Made by a program: the position numbers and the translations under genes
NCBI GenBank assembly: GCA_023653785.1
Contig: JAMKCH010005351.1
Span: forward strand, 62,001 to 126,000
Origin: Ophioderma brevispina
Taxonomy: Eukaryota > Echinodermata > Ophiuroidea > Amphilepidida > Ophiodermatidae
Direction of reading: 5' to 3'
Length of the DNA stretch: 64,000 bases
Part shown: positions 1 through 9,424 of the stretch, piece after piece
Position numbering within the stretch: the stretch's first letter is position 1
Layout: every line of letters begins with the position of its first letter
The notes under the pieces: model-generated
What the model saw: the letters and a program-made list of their open reading frames with translations, nothing else
Told to the model about the DNA's origin: nothing
Databases searched by the model: none

Positions 1-527
1 TGGCTCCATATTACGAAATCCCTAAATCAATAACCAATCAATTCTTCACAACAGCCGATCATTTCCCAGTTATCACTTCCCTAAAAAAGTGGCACTGCAA
101 GCTTACACATCTCATCTCCCGGTGGGCACAGTTCCACTGCCTGCACAAATTTTATGTAATAGGTGGTTAAGCTAGTTCAATGTGTTTATTGTATCAAACA
201 CAGTTATTGAAGGCAAAGTTCTGATGAACAGCATGCTTTGTGTGGAACTTTGGCAACTGTGTTCCTGACAGATGAGAATTTCAAAGCTTTTAGTGTGTGT
301 TCATGCATGCTTGCACTCTTTAAAAATTTACACAAAGTCTTGTAGTTTTTGGCTTGAGTTTGATGATTGTTTGATAGTTGTGCCATTTCTTTATAAAACA
401 CTTAACCAGGTTTATTTGGATTTGAAGCACTTAACCAGGTTTATTAGAGTGTAGCGATTACATTGTGTTGAAACATTCAGATTCACCTTCAAGTAGATAT
501 TACAGTATGGTTTGCAGTGGATTTGCC
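1..527. other. Unassigned sequence at left edge
   Basis: No exon, RNA gene or repeat is recognised. Short open frames occur on both strands but have no domain signature and overlap each other. By position it is probably intronic DNA of the BAZ2-type gene whose next exon begins at 1660. A short direct repeat of cttaaccaggtttatt occurs near 400 and 430. Confidence 0.4.
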
Positions 528-862
528 TAAAGGTGCAACATGAGATTTCAAGGCATCCATAAATTATTGTGTCATATGGAGTGATTTCATATAGATTAGA
601 CACGGAATAGATTTCTTGCCTTGTATTTGGCCATAGAATGTCTTAAAACAAAGGGTGTTTTTGAGTTGCTCATTTTTCAATATTAAATATAGGCTGAATT
701 TCACATTTGCTCTATACAAAATTTTTGTAACAAATTAATAATTCTCAGCGTAATACTTGAGATGGGGATATTTTTGATGGAAGCTTTACATCGGAGCAAA
801 AATCAGGATTTTCAATATTTTTAGGGACACCTGATATGTGAAATCTCTCATTGCACCTTTAA
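528..862. mobile_element. MITE family A, copy 1
   Basis: Non-coding element of about 335 bp with terminal inverted repeats: the left end reads taaaggtgcaacatgagatt and the right end is its near reverse complement (aatctctcattgcaccttta). Two further copies lie at 9070-9424 (opposite orientation) and 34175-34532, sharing the interior as well as the ends. The ends are flanked by or contain TTAA/TAA, suggesting insertion at TTAA. No transposase is encoded. Confidence 0.75.
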
Positions 863-1126
863 ATTACTTTAGTCATTCTGTTTAGCAAAATTGACAAAAT
901 TTGGCTGTGATTTGTATTCAAATATATTTTTTTAAATCTCAACTATCAACAATTTTAGTAGGAACTATTGGGACAAGTCAACTATTTTTTGGGGACTGAT
1001 GTGTTGTTAAGGATAGGAAATACAAATACAAAATTCAGTTAAATCCATTTTGGTGTGATATGATAGATTATGATAACTTTCACTTTAACAATATGGACAA
1101 ATTTGAACCAACTGATCAGCACTATC

Positions 1127-1492
1127 TTAAAGGCACTATCAGTGATTTGCTAAATCAGAAAATCAAAAAAATCATCAAAAATCAGATTTTTGCATGTTTG
1201 TATCCAGTACAGGTATTCTAACATACCCTGCAAATGATAGGACCAGAAGCAACCTAATAAGGACAAAATCGGAACTTCTAGTCATTACTGTCCGTTCGGA
1301 CACTTACTACAACACATAACTGAATGGAGATTCTTATCTTTGAACACTGCCGTTTTCTTCTTTTTCTGTAAATTCGTCAGTTAGAAAAAGTAACTTAAGA
1401 GAATTCTACAGACTTGTGCTTCACCTTTAAGCTATTCCTGCAAAATTAATAGATTTTGACTCTTTCGGATAAATCACTGATAGTGTCTTTAA
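1127..1492. mobile_element. MITE family C, full-length copy
   Basis: About 366 bp bounded by inverted repeats ttaaaggcactatcagtgat at the left and the reverse complement of that at the right (atcactgatagtgtctttaa). TTAA is present at both ends. A half-length copy is at about 35525-35695 in the opposite orientation. No coding sequence. It sits less than 200 bp upstream of the first recognised exon of the BAZ2-type gene. Confidence 0.7.
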
Positions 1493-1659
1493 TTGGGTTG
1501 TTGATATTAATGCCCTGGTATGTTTTGACAAAAAAGGAAAAAAAAAGAAGGCAAATCTACTTTGGCAAACCGGGAAAAAAATTAAATCAAATTCAAAAGA
1601 GAAAAAAAGTGAAGATTATTATCTGTGACTAACACTTAACACCTTTTGTATTCTTGCAG

Positions 1660-1806
1660 TAATCCTAAGGGAGATGACGACGTCGCTCCGGGACTTGTCC
1701 GCTGGAGAAATGCTGTGGCCGCTTGTACGTCTGCCTCTCAGATAGTCCTGTGTTTGGGGATGCTTTAAAACGTATAATACAGGGGACAATTCCATCCATG
1801 AAAGTG
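1660..1806 (+). CDS. baz2: BAZ2-type gene: WHIM-segment exon (frame-broken)
   Basis: Internal exon just before the PHD finger. It follows a good acceptor (ttcttgcag) and ends at gtagg. The first frame, beginning with the last base of a codon, gives NPKGDDDVAPGLVRWRNAVA and continues to a Cys-Leu-Gly near 1765; this matches the conserved PGLLRWRNAV region that precedes the PHD finger in BAZ2A/BAZ2B (WHIM3-type segment, involved in ISWI-partner architecture). Around 1760-1775 the frame reaches TAA, but the neighbouring frame continues as LKRIIQGTIPSMKV, aligns with the family, and joins the next exon in phase 0. Either one base is missing or two are extra, next to short T and A runs. I infer a consensus error or a real frameshift; the exon identity is sound. 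Confidence 0.8.
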
Positions 1807-2487
1807 GTAGGTATAAATTTATACTCTGTGTACACAGTAACAGTGAAGGAACTTGACGCTTTATATTCTGTGATATGCTGTGGTCAAGCGGGGAGGTGAC
1901 GGAGCGGGAGCGGCCGGGGGGTGCATTATTCATTGGTCTTTCCTCACCTATTTGGTGTTGCAACTTCATGTCTTATCTGGCATCAGAAATATCTGTGCAA
2001 CTTATTCTCTAAATCAAGTCTTTTATTATGACAAAACTAGAATAAACCTCTTTGCAATACTACGTCACACTTGGCGATTAACGTAGAATCTTCCTTACCT
2101 TACGGTAGAAATATCAAGACCATAATAGATCACCTGTATAATTTGGGCATCGGTAGAATTTAGTAACCGGTTAATATGTTGTAGTCATACAATGTGGCTC
2201 TCTTGCTAGAGTCTGTAAGACTAATATAATATCAAGAGCAATAGAATATCGAAACATGATTTTGACTATATTCCTTTAGCTGCATCGCATGCAAGTTTTT
2301 CTTTGAATTTTTTTTTTGCTGGCACACAGGATCATTTTCTTTAAAATGTGGTTTACACAAATCTCAGTAGAAATTGGGCAATAGAGGGCACTGCAACATA
2401 CAATTCATGGCATTTGCAGCCCTCTGCGTCAAGATTCTTGCAATAGATTTGTCTGACATTTGCAAAATCATTAGCTCCTGCATGCCG

Positions 2488-3128
2488 TTAAAGGAGCATT
2501 TTGTGATCCACAACCACATTCCCCTCGAAAAGTACCTAAAAAAAGATTGAAATTCTTATTATATCATTGAACGTTGGGTAAGTAAGCATGTGTACTTAAT
2601 CTTATTTGGAAATTCGATCTACTCTGAGGGCACATGTGGTCCAGTGGATACAACGACCGACTCATGACCCAAAGGTCCTGAGTTTGAGTCCCGCTGAAGC
2701 CAATGTGTTGTGCACTTGGGCAAGGCACTTTACATCGCTTGCCTCTCTCCACCCAGGTGCAAAATGGGGAGCTGTTGGGAATATTGTCCATTGAGTGCCG
2801 CCCAAAGGTTATGAGTACATGACATATTCTAGTGGCAGTGGAATAAATGCAAAGCACTTTGATACATTGTGAAAGGCGCTATATAAATGTCAACATTTAT
2901 TTGATTATTTTTTTTATTTATTAAGAAATTTGTAATTATGTATTTTCTGTCCGTAAACCGACAAATTACAACACAGTGGCCTATGGGGCACCATGATATA
3001 AACATTTTCTCATAATATTAAAATGCCTTGGCAAAATCAACTGAAATTTTGAAATTAACCTTTTCTCAGGTATATCTAGTGTACCATAAACAAAAATGAG
3101 GTGCTAGGATCATGAAATGCACCTTTAA
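2488..3128. mobile_element. MITE family D, copy 1, split by a SINE
   Basis: The left part (2488-2626) begins ttaaaggagcattttgtgat and the right part (about 2905-3128) ends tcatgaaatgcacctttaa. Together they match the uninterrupted element at 27849-28188, including the shared interior near ctgtccgtaaa and cagtggcctatg. A tRNA-derived SINE sits between the halves. The element lies in the intron before the first PHD exon. Confidence 0.7.
2627..2905 (+). mobile_element. tRNA-derived SINE nested in a MITE
   Basis: The head contains an A-box-like tggtccagtggataca and a B-box-like gagtttgagtcccg at tRNA spacing. The body contains gcacttgggcaaggcacttt and gcgctatataaatgt, sequence typical of widespread deuterostome tRNA-SINE tails. 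No real tRNA fold is expected because the acceptor arm is not closed. It interrupts MITE family D, so it is the younger insertion. Confidence 0.7.
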
Positions 3129-3254
3129 ATGTATCAGTTGCCAGAATTGGAATACTCATAGTTAAAATTCTTCAAAAAATAAGGGAAACAGTATACGTGT
3201 GGTTAAATGATGGGGAAATTTATTCATTGGCATACTTGATACTGCTCCCTTCAG

Positions 3255-3401
3255 TTCTGTCAGTTATGTCGGAAAGGAGACAACGAAGCACTTCTATTGT
3301 TGTGTGACGGCTGTGACAAGGGCTTCCATACCTACTGCTTCAAGCCCAAGATGGAAAACATACCTGAAGGGGACTGGTACTGCTCCATTTGTGTGTCAAA
3401 G
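3255..3401 (+). CDS. baz2: BAZ2-type gene: first PHD finger exon
   Basis: A 147 nt, phase 0-0 exon of 49 codons between acceptor cttcag and donor gtaagag. It encodes an entire C4HC3 zinc finger: Cys2 and Cys5, Cys17 and Cys20, His25 and Cys28, Cys43 and Cys46, with the motifs FCQLCRKGDNE, LLLLCDGCDKGFHTYC and GDWYCSIC. This is the family signature of the BAZ2A/BAZ2B PHD finger, which binds the histone H3 N-terminal tail; the acidic residues after the second Cys pair of such fingers contact Lys4/Arg2. The single-exon organisation and phase fit the exons on both sides. The protein acts in the nucleus as the non-catalytic subunit of an ISWI (NoRC-like) remodeller by family knowledge. Confidence 0.95.
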
Positions 3402-3561
3402 GTAAGAGGTCAGATAGGGTGTCGATGGTGTCATTTGGTCAAAGCATAGAAAAGTTTCCTATATCAGACCTTTTTTGAGTTGAATCTTTTTCATTCCTTT
3501 ATCATCAATTATCTTGTGTTGTTATTTTTTTAGAAATATTAATATAAAATTTTTAGGTCGG

Positions 3562-3970
3562 GTCAGGTTTCCTTTGAGGGCCTGCTACAGGTATCCTGGT
3601 AACCAGTACTACCTGTCCCAGGGCCGTGTTGTCGGCGGCTGAACCGTCACCCCCATAGATTTTCTAAGGAAATCTGATGAGGGTAGCTGGTTACCCGGGT
3701 AGAATAAAAAAGAAGATCTACCTACAAGGGCGTCAGCTCTGGAGAGCTATTGGCGGTCATCCAGCACATGCTGCATTGTATGGTGGGCATGGTTGCTCAA
3801 AGGCTAGGCCCTCCGCCGAAAACTGTGGATTGGCGTCAGGAAGGGCATCCTGTCAATTATCTATGGCTCCAATAAATCCTCACACAGCAGTATTGCTTAG
3901 TGTGAGGTGTATCCGGCCACCCCCGTTAGCGGGGACAAAACCGGATTTAAAACTTTGGTTTAACTAAACT
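3562..3970 (+). mobile_element. Internally deleted RTE-type retroelement (non-autonomous)
   Basis: The first half (ggtatcctggtaaccagtac, then gagggtagctggtta and agctctggagagct) matches the reverse complement of the 5' region of the LINE at 47872-52700. The last part (ggcgtcaggaagggcatcc, then gtatccggccacccccgttag and accggatttaaaact) matches the 3' end of the same LINE as seen at 47880-47960 and 36250-36350. The endonuclease and reverse transcriptase between them are missing. It ends in a short ttaaactaaactaaac tail. It lies in the intron between the two PHD exons. Confidence 0.65.
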
Positions 3971-4026
3971 AAACTAACATTAATATTACCCCAGTTTTGC
4001 ACATCTTCTCCCTCCATCATGAACGT

Positions 4027-4440
4027 GGGAGAGTGTGGCCTAGTGGTTAGGGTGCTTGTCTGTGGCACAAATTTCCTGGGTTCAAATCCTGGTGGGGACA
4101 CTTGCTGGGATTTATTCCAGTATTCAACTTTGGATTTGATCTGTATACCAGCTATCGAATAAAATCAGAATACCGCTCTCCTCCATGGTTCACTTGGAAT
4201 TGACAAATGAATCATGAAAGCATCCCGTCCTTCAGGGGGGACGTTCAGCCATTGGTCCCATGGACATAAGAGTCAGAACTGTACATGTATATCACAGCCA
4301 GTTTCAAATAAGAGTAGGGTGAAAACCCATGACTGTTCCCAATCCGCCCCAGCTTCAAAGCGGGCCTTGTTAGGAGCGTCCGTATCATAGATACATGCGG
4401 CCCTGGATCAGCTTACACTGCTCAACTAATCCTGATACCT
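4027..4440 (+). mobile_element. tRNA-derived SINE (second family)
   Basis: The head reads gagtgtggcctagtggttag, an A-box, followed 40 bp later by gggttcaaatcctggtgggg, a B-box, then a tail with ttgctgggattt and ctgtataccagctatcgaat. A copy on the other strand at about 14870-15115 shares head and tail. The 3' limit is approximate. Confidence 0.7.
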
Positions 4441-4709
4441 AAAGCCATTACCAATGACTTGCACAAATGAACGAACATGAACAATTTCCTCACTTTTGCA
4501 TCAAGGTATTTTCTTCTGAAATTGTTTTCTTTAGGGCTCGAAATGCTAAGTCAGTTCTAACAGACACAGCTTTCTGCCTACCTATTTGCAGCTCTGTCCT
4601 ACCCCAAAATGTAATATTAAAACCTTTTGCAAAATTTGAAACAAAAGCATTTGTTGCTGTACATGGATGAACCAAATTCTCAAAATACACAAAACTTGGT
4701 TGATAATAA

Positions 4710-5290
4710 TTGTTTAGTGTGACTGGCAAACCTCATTTTAGGCTTGTGACTTACCTGGCAAAGCATTATGGGAAGTATATGTGCAGGATAATCTCTCTCC
4801 AATTGATATACACTGCTACAAATTCAACGTGTTTATATTTCAGGCGACCGGTGAGCCAGGAACATGTACTGAATGTCAGAAGACGGGGAAACTTCTCAAA
4901 TGTACACAGTGTCCGAGAGCTTACCATCTCAACTGCCTTAATCCACAACTTAGCAAGTAAGTGTCTACCCCGAGGAATGGAAGTTGTTTAAATATAACAA
5001 AATTGTGCCGATTTCATCAAATCATTCTATAGTCCATTTATCTTCCTCGAGTCAGTGATGTCAATGCGTCCAGACGGATGTTTTGCGTATGTGTTTTTGA
5101 ACCGCCTTATACGCACGCGTGCGTATGCCCGTGATTTCAATCAACGCTCCCGATTTAATGCTACGACCACTGCATAACACACTGACGTCACTGACTCAAG
5201 GAAGATAAAAGCTAAAGACCAAAGTTTTCCGTTTTACGGAAAACGGAGAAAATTCACGGAATTGCGAGTTTAGAACACGGATTTAGACTA
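4710..5290. repeat. Duplicated block containing a PHD exon, copy 1
   Basis: Matches 5691-6270 at an offset of 981 bp. The first 330 bp or so, including the 113 nt exon and its splice sites, are nearly identical. The last 250 bp differ by many small indels. Each copy carries the perfect 18 bp palindrome atacgcacgcgtgcgtat (5109-5126 here). A unique spacer with a poly-A run (about 5290-5310) separates the copies. Confidence 0.85.
4844..4956 (+). CDS. baz2: BAZ2-type gene: second PHD finger, N-terminal half (exon copy 1)
   Basis: A 113 nt exon, phase 0 at the acceptor (tatatttcag) and phase 2 at the donor (gtaagtg). It encodes TGEPGTCTECQKTGKLLKC and on through TQCPRAYHLNC to PQLS, supplying Cys-Cys, Cys-Cys and His-Cys of a C4HC3 PHD finger; the last Cys pair comes from the exon at 7157. 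Joining AA here to A there makes a Lys codon. Human BAZ2A/BAZ2B are known with one PHD finger before the bromodomain, so this second, Mi-2/AIRE-like finger is a difference. Because 113 is not a multiple of three, this exon and its duplicate at 5825 cannot both be included without shifting the frame. Confidence 0.88.
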
Positions 5291-5690
5291 AAAAAAAAAA
5301 AAAAAAAAAAAAGAAGTTAGGAGTTACTCTCAATTAAAGTGTGTGTTTAAAGATTCACAGCCATCTATGCAAAAACACGCGACACCGGGAGCATATAGGT
5401 CACCTTGCAGATTAAAATTAAGGCACTTACAATATATGTGATGTGATCAAGCAAAATGAGTCGGAAGTCACAAATATTGATTTTGAGATATAGCCAAACA
5501 AAGGAGAAAATGTCTTTTGTTTCCTTTGTTTTGGCCACACTTCAACTGATCATATCTTTGGAAGTAATTGGTCAATTTCAATGGGGATTTCAGCAAAATG
5601 TAGTTTTTTAAATGGTGCATACAGCTACATGAAAAACTAAAAATTGAATCTGACCGACTTCAGACTCATTTTGCTTGATCGCATCCCATA

Positions 5691-6270
5691 TTGTTTAGTG
5701 TGACTGGCAAACCTCATTTTAGGCTTGTGACTTACCTGGCAAAGCATTATGGGAAGTATATGTGCAGGATAATCTCTCTCCAATTGATATACACTGCTAC
5801 AAATTCAATGCGTTTATATTTCAGGCGACCGGTGAGCCAGGAACATGTACTGAATGTCAGAAGACGGGGAAACTTCTCAAGTGTACACAGTGTCCGAGAG
5901 CTTACCATCTCAACTGCCTTAATCCACAACTTAGCAAGTAAGTGTCTACCCCGAGGAATGGAAGTTGTTTAAATATAACAAAATTGTGCCGATTTCATCA
6001 AATCATTCTATAGTCCATTTATCTTCCTCGAGTCGGTGATGTCAACGCGTCCGACTGAGTTTTGAGTATGTGTTTTTGACCGCATTATACGCACGCGTGC
6101 GTATGCCCGTGTGATTTGAATTAAAAGCTCCCGCTTTAATGCTACGCCACTGCATAACACATTGACGTCACGACTAAAGGAAGATAAAGCTAAAGACCAA
6201 GTTTTCCGTTTTACGGAAAAACGGAAGAAAAGAAAATTCCGGAATTGCGAGTTAGAACCGGATTTAAGAC
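5691..6270. repeat. Duplicated block containing a PHD exon, copy 2
   Basis: Second copy of the block at 4710-5290, including the palindrome (6087-6104) and the downstream stretch aaagaccaagttttccgttttacg with several 1-2 nt indels. Either a genuine tandem duplication or two haplotypes joined by the assembler. Confidence 0.85.
5825..5937 (+). CDS. baz2: BAZ2-type gene: second PHD finger, N-terminal half (exon copy 2)
   Basis: Same 113 nt exon as 4844-4956 with the same acceptor, donor and phases. The only difference I see inside the coding part is a synonymous Lys codon (AAG here, AAA in copy 1), so both give the same peptide. Splicing either copy to the exon at 7157 restores a full PHD finger; splicing both in series would throw the downstream bromodomain out of frame. 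If the duplication is real, use must be mutually exclusive. If not, one copy is an assembly artefact. Confidence 0.82.
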
Positions 6271-6279
6271 TTTTTGGAG

Positions 6280-7156
6280 AAACCTGAATGTCCTGAACAA
6301 CCTGGGATATTCGTATCTCCCGATTTTGGACACAAAATAATGGTGCCAAAATCATCCTACCATAATTTAAGTGTCAAATGGTGGTTATTAAAATCTCATG
6401 ACATCTGGCCCCAAATACCTTAGTAAGCCCATCATCGCCGATTTCACTCAAATCACCGGTAAATCTAGTGCAAAATTCGGCATACTTCCTGTCATTCCTG
6501 TGTGCATGTGTGTGCTTATTTCTGGTGTGTTTCTAGATTATTTAATGTTGTGTTTTTAATTTAAGAAAATCACAGTGTTTCCCTAGAATGGCATAAATTA
6601 AGGGTTTTAATTAGAAAATGGAAAAGAAAACGGAATCGGCGATTTATAAAACGGGAAACTTTGGGCTTTAATAAAAGCACAAGACTCTGTCCAGCTTGAA
6701 GTACGAAGTAGCGACGCGGGCGTGTACATTGTACCGACTTTCAGCACGCCCTTAGGCAATGCACAGGGGCACTCACTGCAACTGAAAGGGGGGATACGCG
6801 TGCTTCCTCACTTCATACTTCAGATGAGACAAAGTACAGTTAAGATTGTAGTTAGCATGGAAGCACTAAACTTAGATGTTTACAGTGAAGCTATGATATA
6901 TTACGAGCAGATTTCTCGTCCATAAAATGTACTTACCACTTTTACAATTGAAACCATGCTTTGAATGACTTCAACTGCTTGATTTTGTTTGACTGAAAAG
7001 TACCCAAAGAAAAAAAGAGAAAATTTAGAGCACATTGTGCAAAGTTACGATTGGAGACAGGCAATCTCTAAGTCCATATGCACAGTGTGACTACTAGAAA
7101 CCATGTATTATTGTGAAATTTTGCTAACAATCTATTCCTTGTATTTCACTTTTCAG
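6280..7156. other. Intron sequence without recognised features
   Basis: Nothing recognisable between the duplicated block and the next exon. The frame at 6722-6925 has no family resemblance and is taken as chance. The last bases (atttcacttttcag) form the acceptor of the following exon. Confidence 0.5.
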
Positions 7157-7375
7157 AATGCCGAGAGGCAAGTGGTTATGTCCGCCATGTGAGAAGATCA
7201 AGAGGAAAGCAGAGAAGAAGAAAAAGAAGAAGAGCAAGTCTAAGCACAAGGAGAAAGAGAAGGGGGAGTCGGGTCGCAGCACTCCCGCCAGTATACCCGG
7301 CAGTCCTGCTGATGCCTCCAAACCAGAAGGCAAGCATGTCAGCAAGAAGCATAAGGATGACATGGCACCATGCAA
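7157..7375 (+). CDS. baz2: BAZ2-type gene: end of second PHD finger and Lys-rich linker
   Basis: A 219 nt exon, phase 2 to phase 2 (acceptor cttttcag, donor gtaagg). It starts MPRGKWLCPPCEKIKRK, which supplies the closing Trp and Cys-x2-Cys of the second PHD finger. It is followed by a run rich in Lys and Glu (residues about 15-40 of the exon: AEKKKKKKSKSKHKEKEK), a Ser/Thr/Pro-rich patch (GRSTPASIPGSPADASKPEG) and HVSKKHKDDMAPC leading into the bromodomain. The Lys-rich segment is probably disordered and could act as a nuclear localisation and DNA-contact region; this is inference from composition. The first ATG in the exon is internal, not a translation start. Confidence 0.9.
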
Positions 7376-8221
7376 GTAAGGTTACTGCTTCAGTGTACTA
7401 AATTGCACAGCATAGAATAGTAAGATCTTAACCCTAACACAACCAAAACTCACTAAAACTCACTGAGCTGAGGCTAGAAAAGTCCAAGAAGATGCGATGA
7501 CATCATCGTACAGACACACATATTGGCATGAAATTGCTTTCCGGGCCAGCGACACCCTCATGGCTTGCCATCCCTGGTTATGGGACTGGGACGCCAGGGC
7601 CCCTTGTTTAAATCCTGCCCAAGATGTCCCATCTTCTTTACCTTCTATCCCTTTACCCCTTCCTTCCTCCCGGAAGATAGAAACCAGAACAGTGTTAGAG
7701 TTAATTAAAACGTTGGCCACACAGCATAGGTTCCATATGGTTTTCTTTATCTTAAAAAAGAAGTCGCTATGTTAAATGTATTGTGTATGAATTAGCCTCT
7801 CATGGCTGATACAATAGTAGAGGGCGTGGGTCAATTTGGGTATACAATAGTAGAGGACATAATTAATTTTGGGAAAACCTGAGAAATACAAAGAATTAAC
7901 AGGCATCCGGGTGTGTAGTGTTGGTCATACTCCAAAAAGGTTAAATGAAAAGAGTCATTTGTTGTGAGCACTGATTTATCATGCCAAATTGAAATCCACA
8001 TGGAAGTTAGCTTTGAGATACTTAAAGTGTTGTGAAATCATATTTTTGTGTGTTCATGAATACATGATTCACTCATTCCGTCTCTCTCTCACTGACTGGA
8101 GCTATTGGTAAAAGTTATGCACAAGTTTCTGTGCCATTCAAAAACTTCAAAACCAAATGCATCCGTTATTATGTTTGCATGGATCCATGTTTGTCAAAAT
8201 ATTGGATCCAAGGTATAATAA
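7376..8221. other. Intron sequence, possible SINE head
   Basis: Between exons of the BAZ2-type gene. Around 7540-7620 a stretch ending gtttaaatcctgccc resembles a B-box of a SINE, but the A-box is unclear. Near 7820 and 7845 a short direct repeat (acaatagtagagg) is seen. Nothing else is recognised. Confidence 0.35.
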
Positions 8222-8345
8222 TGATAAAATTGGATGATTTAAACCCTATATTTATTGGACTTGCTATGAGTTTTAATATATTGGTCGAGATGTAACTCAT
8301 AGCTCGACCAATAAATATGGGCTCAATCAATCCAATTTTATTCAG
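8222..8345. repeat. Small inverted-repeat element (foldback)
   Basis: The left arm tgataaaattggatgattta, then atatttattggac, is matched in reverse by gaccaataaatatggg and tccaattttattca on the right. The arms are about 40-45 bp around a centre near 8280. It is consistent with a short MITE or foldback element inside the intron before the bromodomain. Confidence 0.6.
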
Positions 8346-8553
8346 TGAATTTGGTGAATGCTGTATTTTTACTAATTGGAATCTGGTTGAGGCACAGTAT
8401 TAATGAAGGTGATGTCAATGATGATCATGAATATGATGATAAATTATAGGCTGGAGTGGTTCACAAACCTTACATTTTCATGTGGTTATGGGTCAGTTTA
8501 GGTAGTTGAGTTACTTGCATTAACATCCTCTTGTTTTGACTTGATCCCCACAG

Positions 8554-8697
8554 GCACATGATAGCTGAATTGGACAAGGAAGAGAACTCTTGGCCCTTCC
8601 TTCTGCCGGTAAACACTAAGCAATTTTCGTCGTATCGTAAAATTATTAAGAAACCTATGGACCTCAGCACACTCAGGAACAAAATGCACAATGGATC
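8554..8697 (+). CDS. baz2: BAZ2-type gene: bromodomain, first half
   Basis: A 144 nt exon, phase 2 to phase 2 (acceptor tccccacag, donor gtaagt). It encodes HMIAELDKEENSWPFLLPVN, then YRKIIKKPMDLSTLRNKMHN. This is helix Z, the ZA loop with the WPF shelf, and helix A of a bromodomain. The motif IKKPMDLSTL is the conserved ZA-loop Pro-Met-Asp region. It follows the PHD fingers as in all BAZ2 proteins, where PHD plus bromodomain jointly read histone H3 tail state and acetyl-lysine. Length and order match the family with no gap. Confidence 0.95.
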
Positions 8698-9069
8698 GTA
8701 AGTATTGGAGATTTCTCTGCATTCTCTATTGGGTTATAGCAGGGGTAGAATTTCATCGCCGTGTGCAAGAATCAAATTTGATTCCCCAAAACAAATTTTG
8801 GGGCGGGGAATCGTCTCTATTGCCTTACTGTGTTAAGTTCTAAAGTTTACAAGAATCAACATTGATTCACGCAAATCAGTTTACCAGGATCTTTGTGAGA
8901 ATTCTCGCCAAAATTCTAGCCCTGGTTATAGTTATAGTCGTCAAGAAGTATTCGTTTTTACCCCCATGGCTTTGCGACAGCAGATTCCTTGTGTGTGTGT
9001 GCGTGTATATGTGCGCATGTGTGCGTTTTTCATTTTAATTAGGTTAACTTGGTTAGGTTCATTAAAAAG

Positions 9070-9424
9070 TTAAGGTGCAACGAGAGATTTCACATATTAG
9101 GTGTCCCTAAAAAATCAAAAGTACTGATTTTTACCCTGATTTAAAGCTTTCCATCAAAAATATCCCCATCTGAAAGGATTAACCCGAGAAATGTTTCTTT
9201 GATACAAAAATTTTGAAATTTTTAATTTCGTATAGAAGCAAATATGAAATTCAGCCTATGTTTTATATTGAAATATGAGCAAATCAAAATCACCATTTTG
9301 CTCTCTTTTAAGGCATTTCTGTAGCCAAATACAAGGTAAGAAATCTATTGAGTGTCAAGTCTATATGAAATTACTATTATGACACAATATTTGGGTGCCT
9401 CAAAATCTCTTGTTGCACCTTTAA
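9070..9424. mobile_element. MITE family A, copy 2 (inverted)
   Basis: Begins ttaaggtgcaacgagagatt and ends aaatctcttgttgcaccttt, with the same interior as copy 1 in reverse orientation (for example ataggctgaatttc in copy 1 against gaaattcagcctat here). It lies in the intron between the two bromodomain exons. Confidence 0.75.

Noticed and set aside
2636..2710. Possible tRNA gene
   Set aside because: A- and B-box-like blocks are present but the acceptor stem does not close and the sequence continues into a SINE tail.
4710..5972. Arg-rich alternate-frame readings of the duplicated PHD exon (93 codons each)
   Set aside because: They are shadows of the true PHD frame and have no zinc ligands.
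7460..7775. Open frames overlapping on both strands after the Lys-rich BAZ2-type exon
   Set aside because: Intronic by splice phase of the flanking exons; no domain and possible SINE remnant.
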